DNA of 64,000 nt from Minwuiaceae bacterium (GTDB taxonomy: Bacteria; Pseudomonadota; Alphaproteobacteria; Minwuiales; Minwuiaceae). Below, one piece after another: positions 8,752-17,201 of the stretch. How positions within the stretch are numbered: the stretch's first letter is position 1; each line of letters starts with the position of its first letter. The notes beneath the pieces are model-generated. The model did no database searches and had not been told where the DNA came from. It saw only the letters and a program-made list of their open reading frames with translations. The DNA is taken from the NCBI GenBank assembly GCA_028278525.1, contig JANQEE010000006.1, forward strand, positions 186,001 to 250,000, written 5' to 3'. A program made the position numbers and the translations under genes.

Positions 8752-8767
8752 TGCAATGCTCGTGCCA
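8752..8767 (-). promoter_or_regulatory. Sigma-54 (-24/-12) promoter
   Basis: On the minus strand the sequence is TGGCACGAGCATTGCA, an exact fit to the RpoN consensus TGGCACG-N4-TTGCA. Transcription would start near 8741, giving a leader of about 43 nt to the PEP-CTERM gene. PEP-CTERM genes are known in several bacteria to depend on RpoN and the PrsK/PrsR two-component pair, which agrees with this site. Confidence 0.85.
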
Positions 8768-8845
8768 GAATAGGGCTATAAACAATAACAATAAGTTACA
8801 AGCTGAATGCCTTCCCAAATGCAGCAATATGTCGGATATGTTTAC

Positions 8846-8870
8846 ACTACATTTTAACTATAAATGTAGT
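8846..8870. promoter_or_regulatory. 25-bp palindrome, candidate enhancer-binding site
   Basis: ACTACATTT and AAATGTAGT form perfect 9-bp arms around a 7-bp centre in AT-rich DNA. The centre is about 118 bp upstream of the predicted sigma-54 start, the usual distance for a bacterial enhancer-binding protein. A PrsR-like activator is the natural candidate, but no binding consensus was available to compare. Confidence 0.5.
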
Positions 8871-8997
8871 TCGATATGATAATGCACGCAGAAATTGTCG
8901 TGACGATTCAAGGGGATGTGTCGGCACGGCGCGGATCTCGCGTCGTGTCGAGCGGTGTAAAATTTACTGACAGTGATTGGCCGGCGGTGAGGATCGA

Positions 8998-10323
8998 TTA
9001 CCAACCGGCGAAGCCGGCAACCGCCTCGTCCGATACGCGGCCGGCGGCCACGTCGCCAAGGGCCTGGTCCAGGATCGTCAGGGCTTCGTGCACCTGCTGG
9101 TGGCCCAGGATCAGCGGCGGCGTCATCTCCAGCACGTTGGAATTGAGCCCGACATAATAGAGCACCAGCCCAAGCTCCCAGGCGCGGTAGACCAGCTTGG
9201 CGGTTTCGGTCTTGGCCGGCTCTTTGGTCTCCCGGTCGCGGACCAGTTCGACGCCGACGGCGAGGCCGCGGCCACGCACATCGCCGATCAGGTCGTGTTT
9301 GTCCGCCAGGCGGCGCAGTCCGGCCATCAGGTATTCGCCGCCATGGGCGGCGTTTTCGACCAGGCCACTTTCCTGGATTACCCGCAGCACGGCCTGCCCG
9401 GCCGCGGCGCAGGCCGGGTTGCCATGCAGGGTCTGCATGGCGAAAGAGGTTGCGAAGTCGAGAATTCCGGCCGGCCCGACGGCGGCGGATATCGGCAGGC
9501 CGCCGCCCAGGCCTTTGCCGAAGGTGACGATGTCAGGGGTAATCCCGTCATGCTCGAAGCAATGCAGCCGGCCGCTTCGGCCGAGCCCGACTTTGACCTC
9601 GTCGGCGATCAGCAGGATGCCGTGCCTGCGGCACCGTTCGGCGATCGCGGCCATGAAGCCTGGCGGCGGCACGATCAGCCCGCCGTCGGACTGGATCGGT
9701 TCGATGAAGAACGCGGCCACCTCGTCGCCCGGGCAGTCGGTTTCGAGGTGCCGGTCCAACAGGTCGAGGATCCGGCCGCCGGTCGGATCGCCCTCGTAGG
9801 GGCGATAGGGGTCGGGGTAGGGGATCAGTGTCAGGCCCGGCGCCCGGGCCGCATGCTCCTGCACCGAATGGCCGGATACCGCCATCGATGCGGCGGTGCC
9901 GCCGTGGTAAGCGCCGACGAAGGAGAGGGTGCGGCGACGTCCCGTCGCCGCGGCCACCGCGCGGAACACGGCCTCGTTGGCGTCCGATCCCGAGTGGCCG
10001 ATCCAGACTTTGCGGTCGCCGGATCCGGGTGTCACGGCAAGCAGGCTCTCCGCCAGTTCGATTGCGGGCGCCGTCGCCGCCGACAGGATGCTCGCACCGG
10101 CTTGATCTTTCAGCGCCGCGTCGACGGCTTCCCGCAATATCGGGTGCCCGTGGCCGAGCGACGCCGCGCCCCACGATGCCGAGAAGTCCAGCAGCCGGCG
10201 GCCGTCGTCGGCGATCAGGTAGCAGCCTTCGCCGCCGGTCACGGCCAGGGGGAAGAACCTGAGTTTCTGCAGGCCGGCGATGGCCCGACCGTCGCGCTGG
10301 TAGAGGCCTTCGTTGCCGGCCAT
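8998..10323 (-). CDS. Class III PLP-dependent aminotransferase
   Basis: A 441-residue fold-type I aminotransferase of the ornithine/GABA/glutamate-semialdehyde group. Visible features are G-H-S-G-S-D-A-N-E-A (109-118, cofactor phosphate region), A-Y-H-G-G, I-A-D-E-V with Asp241, and the Schiff-base lysine K270 in T-F-G-K-G-L-G-G-G. It transfers an omega- or alpha-amino group to a keto acid; the substrate is unknown. The ATG at 10323 overlaps the stop of the glutamine-synthetase-like gene by one base (TGATG), so the two are co-translated. With that ligase and the adjacent importer it probably serves amine or amino-acid breakdown. Confidence 0.9.
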   Translation of the reverse strand: MAGNEGLYQRDGRAIAGLQKLRFFPLAVTGGEGCYLIADDGRRLLDFSASWGAASLGHGHPILREAVDAALKDQAGASILSAATAPAIELAESLLAVTPGSGDRKVWIGHSGSDANEAVFRAVAAATGRRRTLSFVGAYHGGTAASMAVSGHSVQEHAARAPGLTLIPYPDPYRPYEGDPTGGRILDLLDRHLETDCPGDEVAAFFIEPIQSDGGLIVPPPGFMAAIAERCRRHGILLIADEVKVGLGRSGRLHCFEHDGITPDIVTFGKGLGGGLPISAAVGPAGILDFATSFAMQTLHGNPACAAAGQAVLRVIQESGLVENAAHGGEYLMAGLRRLADKHDLIGDVRGRGLAVGVELVRDRETKEPAKTETAKLVYRAWELGLVLYYVGLNSNVLEMTPPLILGHQQVHEALTILDQALGDVAAGRVSDEAVAGFAGW

Positions 10324-11636
10324 CAATAGACCTCGGCGTACCGCTTACACTGTTCGTCGAGGGTAAGCTCCGCCATCAGGCCGATCTCGAAACGTTTGTG
10401 CGGCAGATAGCCTTTCAGCAGGTTTGCCGGCAGCCAGTTCTTCGCGACGTCGTCGGCTTCCAGGGCATCCAGCGCCTCAGCCAGCGACCGCGGCAGCACG
10501 GCGATGCCGGCGGCGGCGCGTTCGTCCTCCGACATCTCCTCCGGATCTCTGTCGGTAATCGGCGGCGCGGGCAGCTTCTCGCGAATACCCTGCAGGCCCG
10601 CATAAACCAGGATGCCGAGCTGCAGGTAGGGGCTCGCCGCCGCGTCGGCGGCCCGGAACTCCATATTGAACTGCTTGGCGATATCGGCGTCGCCGATCTC
10701 GACGACCGGGCAGATCCGCAAACAGGCCTCCCGGTCGCGGAAGCCGAGATTGGTGTAGGACGCGCTCCACCGGTGCGGCACCAGCCGCTGATAGGAAACC
10801 GTGCTCGGCGCGGTCAGCGCGCAGATGGCCGGCGCGTGGCGCAGGATGCCGGCGGCAAACTGGGCCGCAACCTCGCTCAATCCTCCAGGTCCGCTCTTGT
10901 CGTAGGTCACCGGCTTACGGTCGAGGTCGTGCAGGCTCATATGCAGGTGCACGCCGTTGCCAACCACCTCGTGCGTGACGAGCGGCGAGAAACTCACGTT
11001 GTGCCCCAGCCGGTGCGCCGTGGCCCTGGCCATCTCGCGCAGGATCACCGCCTCGTCCGCCGCTCTAAGGCCGTCGCGCGGCCCGACCGTCACTTCGTAT
11101 TGCTGCGGCCCATACTCGGCCATGAAGCTGTCGGGCTCCAGGCCCGCTTGGCGCAGCGCGTGGATGAACACCTCGCTGAACACGTCCTGCCGGCGGAAAG
11201 CATCCAGGTTGTAGGAACCGTTGGCCCGCTGTTCGACGCCGCTATAGTGGAATTCGTGTTCGAAGGCGGCGAGCAGGGTGAGCCCGGCCTCCTGCTGCAG
11301 GGCCGTCAGGGCGTCCTTAAGAAACGTCCTGGTGCAGCCGCCCCATGGTTCGCCGTGGGTATGGACGATATCGCCAAGCAGGAAATGCTCGGCCGGGCTG
11401 TCGTCGCCGAATTCCACACGGACCTTGGTCTCCGGATCGGGCACCAGCAGCAGGTCCCCGCGCGAGCCCCAGGGCGAGTCGCCGATGTCGCCGAACGCGG
11501 TGATCATCGCATTGGTCGGCACCCAGCCGACGCCGCGCTTCAACCGCGACGCCAACTCCGATGCCGGAAAGCCCTTGCCGCGCACCTGACCCGCCAGGTC
11601 GCAGCAGCACACCATGATCAATTCCTCGCGGTTCAT
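10323..11636 (-). CDS. Glutamine-synthetase-like ligase (glutamyl-amide ligase type)
   Basis: A 437-residue GS-fold ATP-dependent ligase. Metal and substrate positions are visible as F-E-H-E-F-H (near 131-136), A-E-Y-G-P-Q-Q-Y-E-V-T, N-G-V-H-L-H-M-S, R-W-S-A-S-Y-T-N and E-F-R-A-A-D-A-A-A-S-P-Y-L. The lack of standard GlnA landmarks, and the aminotransferase partner, point to a catabolic member such as the gamma-glutamyl-polyamine synthetases (PuuA, GlnA3/4), not nitrogen assimilation. ATG 11636 has a GGGAGG site 6-7 nt upstream. A divergent promoter region of about 120 bp separates it from the importer operon. Confidence 0.85.
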   Translation of the reverse strand: MNREELIMVCCCDLAGQVRGKGFPASELASRLKRGVGWVPTNAMITAFGDIGDSPWGSRGDLLLVPDPETKVRVEFGDDSPAEHFLLGDIVHTHGEPWGGCTRTFLKDALTALQQEAGLTLLAAFEHEFHYSGVEQRANGSYNLDAFRRQDVFSEVFIHALRQAGLEPDSFMAEYGPQQYEVTVGPRDGLRAADEAVILREMARATAHRLGHNVSFSPLVTHEVVGNGVHLHMSLHDLDRKPVTYDKSGPGGLSEVAAQFAAGILRHAPAICALTAPSTVSYQRLVPHRWSASYTNLGFRDREACLRICPVVEIGDADIAKQFNMEFRAADAAASPYLQLGILVYAGLQGIREKLPAPPITDRDPEEMSEDERAAAGIAVLPRSLAEALDALEADDVAKNWLPANLLKGYLPHKRFEIGLMAELTLDEQCKRYAEVY

Positions 11637-11755
11637 TATTCGCCTCCCACCCTGCAACGCCACGTAGACTAATCAGTATACTGATTTGTGCTGTTTCATG
11701 GGATCAGGTTAGCCGATATCCTCTCCCGGGGCGCCAATAGGGTTGCGTGAGGGGA

Positions 11756-13579
11756 ATGGTGAGCGTCGGCTTAGGGCTACAAAGCGGCATGCGGGAGGTG
11801 CGCGCCTTGATCGGCGCGGCCGGGCTCGCGATGCCTCTGCTGTTCGCTGCTTCAGCCGCCGCCTTGCTGTTCGGCGCGGCGGAAGAACGCATCCTGATCG
11901 TCTTCCTGATCAACCTGATCGCCGTGGTCGGGATCGGCGTCTATACCGGCAATTCCGGCATTCTGTCGTTCGGCCATGTCGCGTTCATGGGGCTCGGCGC
12001 CTATTTCTCGGCCTGGTTGACCATGCCGCCGTCCCTGAAGTCGGTCACGTTGCCCAACCTGCCGGGCTTCATTGCCGCCGCCCAGATGGACCTGTTTACG
12101 GCGACGATCATCGTCGCCGTTGTGGTGGCGCTGATTGCACTCGTCATCGGCCTGCCGATCGCCCGGCTCAACGGGTCGGCTGCGGCGATCGCGACACTTG
12201 GCCTGTTGGTCATCGTGCACGGCGTGATCATCGGCGCCAAGGATTTCACCCGCGGCAGCCAGTCGTTCTTCGGCGTGCCGCGCGACACCACGCTCTGGAT
12301 CGCGCTGGCCTGGGCCATGGTCGCCGTGCTGGCCGCCCGGCTGTTTCGCGATTCCGTGCCCGGTCTGCAGCTCCGCGCCGCCCGCGAGGACGAACTGGCC
12401 GCGAGGTCCATGGGCGTCGACGTGGTCAACCGGCGGCTTGCCGCCTGGGTGGTCAGCGCCGCGCTGATGGCCGTGGCCGGGGCGCTGCTCGGCCATTTCC
12501 TCGGCACCTTCTCGCCGAAGAAGTTCTACTTCGTCGACACCTTCGCGCTGCTGGCGATGCTGATCGTCGGCGGCATGACGACCGTGTCCGGGGCGGTCGG
12601 CGGAACGGTGCTGATCACCCTGGTCATCGAAGTGCTGCGCCGGATGGAGGGCGGCGGCACCGTGCTGGGCGTCGAGATGCCGACCGTGTTCGGCATGACC
12701 CAGGTCGGCCTGTCGCTCGCGATCCTGCTGGTCATGTACAAGCGCCGCGCCGGCCTGCTCGGCATGCTGGAATGGGACGAGGGACTGCTGCGCCGCCGCG
12801 CCGGTTCCGCCGCGTCGCCCGCGGGCGAGGAACCGCCGGCGGTGGAGCCGACCGGCAGCCTGGAGGCGCGCTCGGTCTCGAAGAACTTCGACGGCCTGAT
12901 CGCGTTGGACAAGGTCGACCTGGAACTTAAGCCCGGTGAAATCGTCGGCCTGATCGGCCCGAACGGCTCCGGCAAGACGACCCTTCTGAACACGATGTCC
13001 GGCGCACTGGCGGCGAGCGGCGGCACCGTCGCGATCGACGGCCGCGATATCACGCAGTGGCCGGCACACCGGATCGCGCGGCATGGCCTCGGCCGCACCT
13101 TCCAGAACATCCGCCTGTTCGGCGAATTGACGGTGCGCGAAAATGTCGAGGTCGGCGCCATGGCGCGCTGGCCTGGCGTCGGCCAGCGCCGCGGCGCCGC
13201 GGTGGCCCAGGGCATGCTGAACGCGATGGGTCTCGCCGCCGAGGCAGACCGCGTCGCCGGCACCTTGCCCTACGGCGCGCAGCGCAGGCTGGAAATCGCG
13301 CGGGCGATGGCATTGCAGCCCCGCTACCTGCTGCTGGACGAGCCGGCGGCGGGGATGAATCCGGCGGAATCGGACGCCTTGCTGGCGGATCTCGCCGATT
13401 TGCGGTCGCGGCGCGGCGTCGGGCTATTGGTCGTGGACCACGACTTGCGCTTGATCATGCGGCTTTGCGACCGCATCGTTGTGTTGAACAAAGGCCAAGT
13501 GATTGCAGAAGGCAGCCCGTCGGCGGTGCAAAGCCATCCGGCGGTAATAGAAGCGTATTTGGGACGTAAACGACAATAA
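11756..13579 (+). CDS. Fused branched-chain-type ABC permease-ATPase (LivM-LivG)
   Basis: About 607 residues joining two usually separate subunits. Residues 1 to about 330 are a LivM-like permease with 8-10 hydrophobic segments, including N-S-G-I-L-S-F-G-H. After a linker rich in Ala, Pro and Glu comes a LivG-like ATPase: Walker A G-P-N-G-S-G-K-T-T, the Liv signature L-P-Y-G-A-Q-R-R-L-E-I-A-R-A, Walker B L-L-L-D-E-P-A-A-G-M-N, and V-V-D-H-D. It imports amino acids or similar small molecules with the next three gene products. The start is uncertain: GTG 11747, ATG 11756 or GTG 11759 all lie at GAGGGG. Confidence 0.9.
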   Translation: MVSVGLGLQSGMREVRALIGAAGLAMPLLFAASAAALLFGAAEERILIVFLINLIAVVGIGVYTGNSGILSFGHVAFMGLGAYFSAWLTMPPSLKSVTLPNLPGFIAAAQMDLFTATIIVAVVVALIALVIGLPIARLNGSAAAIATLGLLVIVHGVIIGAKDFTRGSQSFFGVPRDTTLWIALAWAMVAVLAARLFRDSVPGLQLRAAREDELAARSMGVDVVNRRLAAWVVSAALMAVAGALLGHFLGTFSPKKFYFVDTFALLAMLIVGGMTTVSGAVGGTVLITLVIEVLRRMEGGGTVLGVEMPTVFGMTQVGLSLAILLVMYKRRAGLLGMLEWDEGLLRRRAGSAASPAGEEPPAVEPTGSLEARSVSKNFDGLIALDKVDLELKPGEIVGLIGPNGSGKTTLLNTMSGALAASGGTVAIDGRDITQWPAHRIARHGLGRTFQNIRLFGELTVRENVEVGAMARWPGVGQRRGAAVAQGMLNAMGLAAEADRVAGTLPYGAQRRLEIARAMALQPRYLLLDEPAAGMNPAESDALLADLADLRSRRGVGLLVVDHDLRLIMRLCDRIVVLNKGQVIAEGSPSAVQSHPAVIEAYLGRKRQ

Positions 13580-13607
13580 GCAGTTCGCGTACAACAAGGA
13601 GGATGAC

Positions 13608-14777
13608 ATGCAGAACAATATTTTAACCGGCGTCGCGCTCGCAGCGCTGTTGATCGGCGCGGCCGGGGCCGCTTCCGCCGCGGACAAGATCGTGATCGGC
13701 GCGGCCACCGCGCAGACCGGCGCGTTGGCGCCGTTCGACGGCCCGGTGGTCGAAGGCTTCGATCTGGCGGTGGAGGAAATCAACGCCGCGGGCGGCATCG
13801 ACGGCAAGATCAAGATCGAAGTGGTGGCCAAGGACGTTCGCTCCGACCCGGCGCAGACCTCGATAGCGACGCAGGAACTGATCGACGAGGGTGTCAGCGT
13901 GCTGGTGACGCCGTGCGACGCGGATCCGTCGTTCGCGGCGGCCGCGCTGGCGCAGGAAGCCAAGATTCCGGCGTTTTCCACTTGCGCGTCGTCGCCGACC
14001 CTGCCGCTGATGGGCGGCGATTACATGTTCGCCAACTTCCCCGGCGATAACGTGCAGGCCACGGTGTCGGCGACCTACGCGTCGGAGCAGGGTTACAAGA
14101 CGGCCTATATCCTGTATTCGCCGGACACGCAGTACACGACGCTGCCGCTTTATTTCGGCGACGTGTTCAAGGCGAAGGGCGGCACGGTCGTTGGCCAAAG
14201 CACCTATTCCCTCGGCCAGCAGGACTTCTCGGCGGAGGTGACAAAGATCAAGGCCATCAACCCGGCCCCGGACGTGATCATGACCTCGGCCTACGAGCCG
14301 GACTTCCCGGCTTTCCTTCGGCAGTTGCGTGCTGCCGGCGTGACCGCGCCGGTGATCGGCAGCGACGGCATCGATTCCGCGACCACTTTCTCGCTCGGCG
14401 AGATCGCGGAGGGCGTGGTGTTCACCACCGCCGGCCACCCGACGCCGGGCAGCCCGCTGGAAGCCTTCAACAAGAAGTACGAGAAGAAGTTCGGCAAGCC
14501 GTCGGAGACGGTGTTCAACGCGGTCGGCTACGATCTGGTCAAGGTGATCGAGGCGGCGGTGCAGAAGGCCGGCGGCAGCACGGACCCGGTTGAGCTGCAG
14601 AAGGCAATCATGAGCCTGGTCGACGTGCAGGGCGCCACCAGCAAGATCACCTACAAGGGCACCACCGGCATGCCGGTGCGTCAGGTGTCGTTGGTCAAGG
14701 TGGTCGGCGGCAAGCGCGAACTGGTCGGCCAGCCGAGTCCGGATCCCGCGCTGATCCCGAAACCGCGTATGCAGTAG
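13608..14777 (+). CDS. Liv-type periplasmic substrate-binding protein
   Basis: A 389-residue Peripla_BP_6 protein with a clear Sec signal (hydrophobic core L-T-G-V-A-L-A-A-L-L-I-G, cleavage after A-S-A). Mature sequence begins D-K-I-V-I-G-A-A-T-A-Q-T-G-A, typical of LivJ/LivK proteins, and includes the hinge region P-V-I-G-S-D-G-I-D. It captures the substrate for the fused permease-ATPase. AAGGAGGATGAC just before the ATG is the strongest ribosome-binding site of the operon, fitting the usual excess of binding protein. Ligand identity is open; the flanking ligase, aminotransferase and amidohydrolase suggest an amino compound other than leucine. Confidence 0.92.
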   Translation: MQNNILTGVALAALLIGAAGAASAADKIVIGAATAQTGALAPFDGPVVEGFDLAVEEINAAGGIDGKIKIEVVAKDVRSDPAQTSIATQELIDEGVSVLVTPCDADPSFAAAALAQEAKIPAFSTCASSPTLPLMGGDYMFANFPGDNVQATVSATYASEQGYKTAYILYSPDTQYTTLPLYFGDVFKAKGGTVVGQSTYSLGQQDFSAEVTKIKAINPAPDVIMTSAYEPDFPAFLRQLRAAGVTAPVIGSDGIDSATTFSLGEIAEGVVFTTAGHPTPGSPLEAFNKKYEKKFGKPSETVFNAVGYDLVKVIEAAVQKAGGSTDPVELQKAIMSLVDVQGATSKITYKGTTGMPVRQVSLVKVVGGKRELVGQPSPDPALIPKPRMQ

Positions 14778-14781
14778 CGTC

Positions 14782-15504
14782 TTGGCGCTGCTTTCCGTTG
14801 CCGGCCTGGGCGTCCGATACGGGGCGATCCTGGCCGTCAGGGATGTCGGCCTGACGGTCGACGCGGGAGAGATCGTGGCCTTGCTCGGCGCCAACGGCGC
14901 CGGCAAGACCACGACGCTCAGCGCCATCGTCGGCCTGGTCCCGGCCAACGCGGGCACGGTCACGTTCGATGGCCGGGCGATGGGCGGGCTGGGGACGGAA
15001 CTGATCGTCCGCGCCGGCATGACGCTGGTGCCGGAAGGCCGCCGCGTGTTCCCGTCGCTTTCCGTCGACGAGAACCTGACGCTCGGCGCCGCGTCGCGCG
15101 GCGACCGGGCGGCGACCGCGTCGGCCCGGCAGGAGATGTTCGAGCTGTTCCCGATTCTCGCGGAACGGCGCGGGCAGTTGGCCGGCACCTTGTCGGGCGG
15201 CCAGCAGCAGCAGCTTGCGATTGCCCGGGCGCTGATGTCCGGGCCCAGGCTGCTGTTGCTCGACGAGCCGTCGCTCGGCCTGGCGCCGCAGGTGGTGGAC
15301 GACATTTTCGATCTGATCGCGCGGCTGAGAGAAAGCGGGCTGACCATTCTGCTGGTCGAACAGAACGTCGCCATGGCGCTGGATGTTGCCGACCGGGCCT
15401 ACGTTCTGGCGTCCGGGGAAATCGTCATGGAGGGCACGGCGGCGGAACTCAAGGCGTCCGAAGAGATCGAGCGCGCCTATCTCGGCATCGCGGAGGCCGT
15501 CTGA
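14782..15504 (+). CDS. LivF-type ABC ATPase
   Basis: A 240-residue ATP-binding subunit. Walker A is G-A-N-G-A-G-K-T-T, the signature is L-S-G-G-Q-Q-Q-Q-L-A-I-A-R-A, and Walker B is L-L-L-D-E-P-S-L-G-L-A-P. The C-terminus follows the LivF pattern (E-I-V-M-E-G-T-A-A-E-L). It starts with TTG 4 bp after the binding-protein stop and without a strong ribosome-binding site, so it is probably translated by coupling. It would form a heterodimer with the LivG half of the fusion protein. Confidence 0.92.
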   Translation: MALLSVAGLGVRYGAILAVRDVGLTVDAGEIVALLGANGAGKTTTLSAIVGLVPANAGTVTFDGRAMGGLGTELIVRAGMTLVPEGRRVFPSLSVDENLTLGAASRGDRAATASARQEMFELFPILAERRGQLAGTLSGGQQQQLAIARALMSGPRLLLLDEPSLGLAPQVVDDIFDLIARLRESGLTILLVEQNVAMALDVADRAYVLASGEIVMEGTAAELKASEEIERAYLGIAEAV

Positions 15505-15513
15505 GCAGCCGCC

Positions 15514-16401
15514 GTGGATCTGATTGTTCAGCAAACCGTAAACGCCGTCGCGCTCGGCGGCACCTACGCGCTTCTGGCGCTCGGGCTCGCCGTGATCTTT
15601 GCCATTCTCGGCATGATCAACTTCGCCCATGGCGAACTGATGACGATTACCGGCTACGCGCTGTTCTTTGCCGCGTCCGCCGGGCTGCCGTTCGCCCTCG
15701 GCGCGCCGCTCGCCATGCTTGTCGCGATGGCCGCCGCGGTGCTGATGGAGCGGGTCGCTTTCCGGCCGGTGCGCGGGGCCGGCGGCGCAACACTGTTGCT
15801 GACTTCGTTCGCGGTCAGCGTGGTGCTGCAGGTGATGTTCCAGAACTTCATCTCGACCCGGCCGCAGGTGGTGCCGATCCCGTCCGTGCTGACCGGCGCG
15901 GTATCGTTCGGCGGCATCACCGTCGGCGTGATCCAGATTCTCTCCATCGTCGTCACCGTGGTCATGCTGGGCTTGCTGACAGTGTTTCTTCGCCACACCA
16001 CCATCGGTCTCGCCATGCGCGCGGCCGCGGAGGACTTTCCGGTCACCCGCCTGATGGGGGTGCGCGCCAACGCGGTGATCTCGACCGCCTTCGCGATTTC
16101 CGGCCTGCTCGCCGCCGTCGCCGGCATTCTGTGGATCGCGCAGCGCGCCTCCGTCGACCCGATGATGGGGTTCGTGCCGGTCCTGAAGGCGTTCATCGCC
16201 GCCATCCTCGGCGGCCTCGGCAGTTTGAGCGGTGCGGTCGCCGGCGGCTTTCTGCTCGGGTTTTTCGAGATCTATCTCGCCGCTTTCTTGCCGGAGAACC
16301 TGCTGCCGTTCCGCGACGCCATCGCGCTGGCGCTGGTCATTGTCGTATTATTGCTGCGCCCGGACGGCCTGATCGCCCGGCGCCAGGAAACCGCCAGATA
16401 G
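15514..16401 (+). CDS. LivH-type ABC permease
   Basis: A 295-residue inner-membrane permease with about eight hydrophobic segments. It has the LivH features G-G-T-Y-A-L-L-A-L-G-L-A, M-I-N-F-A-H-G-E-L near residues 35-43, and the coupling-helix region A-M-R-A-A-A-E-D near 167-174. The start is GTG 15514, 9 bp after the LivF gene. It completes an importer of SBP, LivH, a LivM-LivG fusion and LivF. Confidence 0.92.
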   Translation: MDLIVQQTVNAVALGGTYALLALGLAVIFAILGMINFAHGELMTITGYALFFAASAGLPFALGAPLAMLVAMAAAVLMERVAFRPVRGAGGATLLLTSFAVSVVLQVMFQNFISTRPQVVPIPSVLTGAVSFGGITVGVIQILSIVVTVVMLGLLTVFLRHTTIGLAMRAAAEDFPVTRLMGVRANAVISTAFAISGLLAAVAGILWIAQRASVDPMMGFVPVLKAFIAAILGGLGSLSGAVAGGFLLGFFEIYLAAFLPENLLPFRDAIALALVIVVLLLRPDGLIARRQETAR

Positions 16402-16408
16402 GCTGCCG

Positions 16409-17188
16409 ATGGACGAGTGGACGGAAACCCTGCTGCAGCCGGACGAGCCGCCGGCGGTTACCGTCATGCGCGCCGACGGTAAATCCGATTTCTTCTTTAC
16501 CTGCGAGCATGCGGGCAACCGCATTCCGCGCCGTCTCGGCACCCTCGGCCTCGGGCCGAAAGACCTCGGGCGGCACATCGCCTGGGATATCGGCGCCAAA
16601 GCCGTCTCGGAAGGTTTGTCCGACCGGCTGGACGCCACGCTGGTTTGCCAGACCTATTCGCGGTTGGTGATCGACTGCAACCGCAGCCCGGACGTGCCGG
16701 CCGCGATCCTGGCGGTCAGCGAGGCGACGGAAGTGCCCGGTAACCAAAAGGTCTCGCCGACGGAAGCAGCGGCCCGGACGCGCGAGGTGTTCCACCCCTA
16801 TCACGACCGCATCGAAGCGCTGCTGGACCAACGCGCCGCGTCAGGCCGGATGTCGATCCTGGTCACCCTGCATTCGTTTACGCCGAGCTATCACGGCGTG
16901 GCGCGGCCGTGGCATATCGGCCTGCTCTATAACCGGGACGCACGGTTGGCGACGGCGATGTTCGAGGTGCTCGCCGACGAGCCCGGCCTCTGCGTCGGCG
17001 ACAACGAGCCCTACGCGGTGGAAGACGAGAGCGACTACACGGTGCCGGTGCATGGCGAGCGGCGCGGCATTCCCCATATCGAGATCGAAATCCGGCAGGA
17101 CCTGATCGAGCACGCGGAGGGGCAACGGGAATGGGCCGACCGCCTGGCGCGCGTGTTCCTGGCCTGCCGGGACGGCCTGACACCATGA
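16409..17188 (+). CDS. N-formylglutamate amidohydrolase-like enzyme
   Basis: A 259-residue protein of the HutG/FGase family (metal-dependent hydrolases of N-acyl amino acids). F-F-T-C-E-H-A-G-N-R-I-P near residues 29-40 supplies the family C/S-x-H-x-G-x-x-x-P motif. The other landmarks are H-I-A-W-D-I-G-A, V-I-D-C-N-R, and V-T-L-H-S-F-T-P with the conserved His. No histidine-utilisation genes are near. Directly behind the Liv importer and in a locus with a GS-like ligase, it could remove a glutamyl or acyl group from the pathway intermediate; that is inference. It starts 7 bp after LivH. Confidence 0.83.
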   Translation: MDEWTETLLQPDEPPAVTVMRADGKSDFFFTCEHAGNRIPRRLGTLGLGPKDLGRHIAWDIGAKAVSEGLSDRLDATLVCQTYSRLVIDCNRSPDVPAAILAVSEATEVPGNQKVSPTEAAARTREVFHPYHDRIEALLDQRAASGRMSILVTLHSFTPSYHGVARPWHIGLLYNRDARLATAMFEVLADEPGLCVGDNEPYAVEDESDYTVPVHGERRGIPHIEIEIRQDLIEHAEGQREWADRLARVFLACRDGLTP

Positions 17189-17201
17189 CTGCGGAGACGG
17201 G

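Noticed and set aside
9548-10329. Several overlapping frames on both strands within the aminotransferase gene
   Set aside because: The aminotransferase frame alone has PLP motifs; the others have no family features.
10398-11672. A 424-codon plus-strand frame opposite the GS-like gene
   Set aside because: Rich in Arg, Gln and His without any domain, and fully antisense to a gene with clear catalytic motifs.
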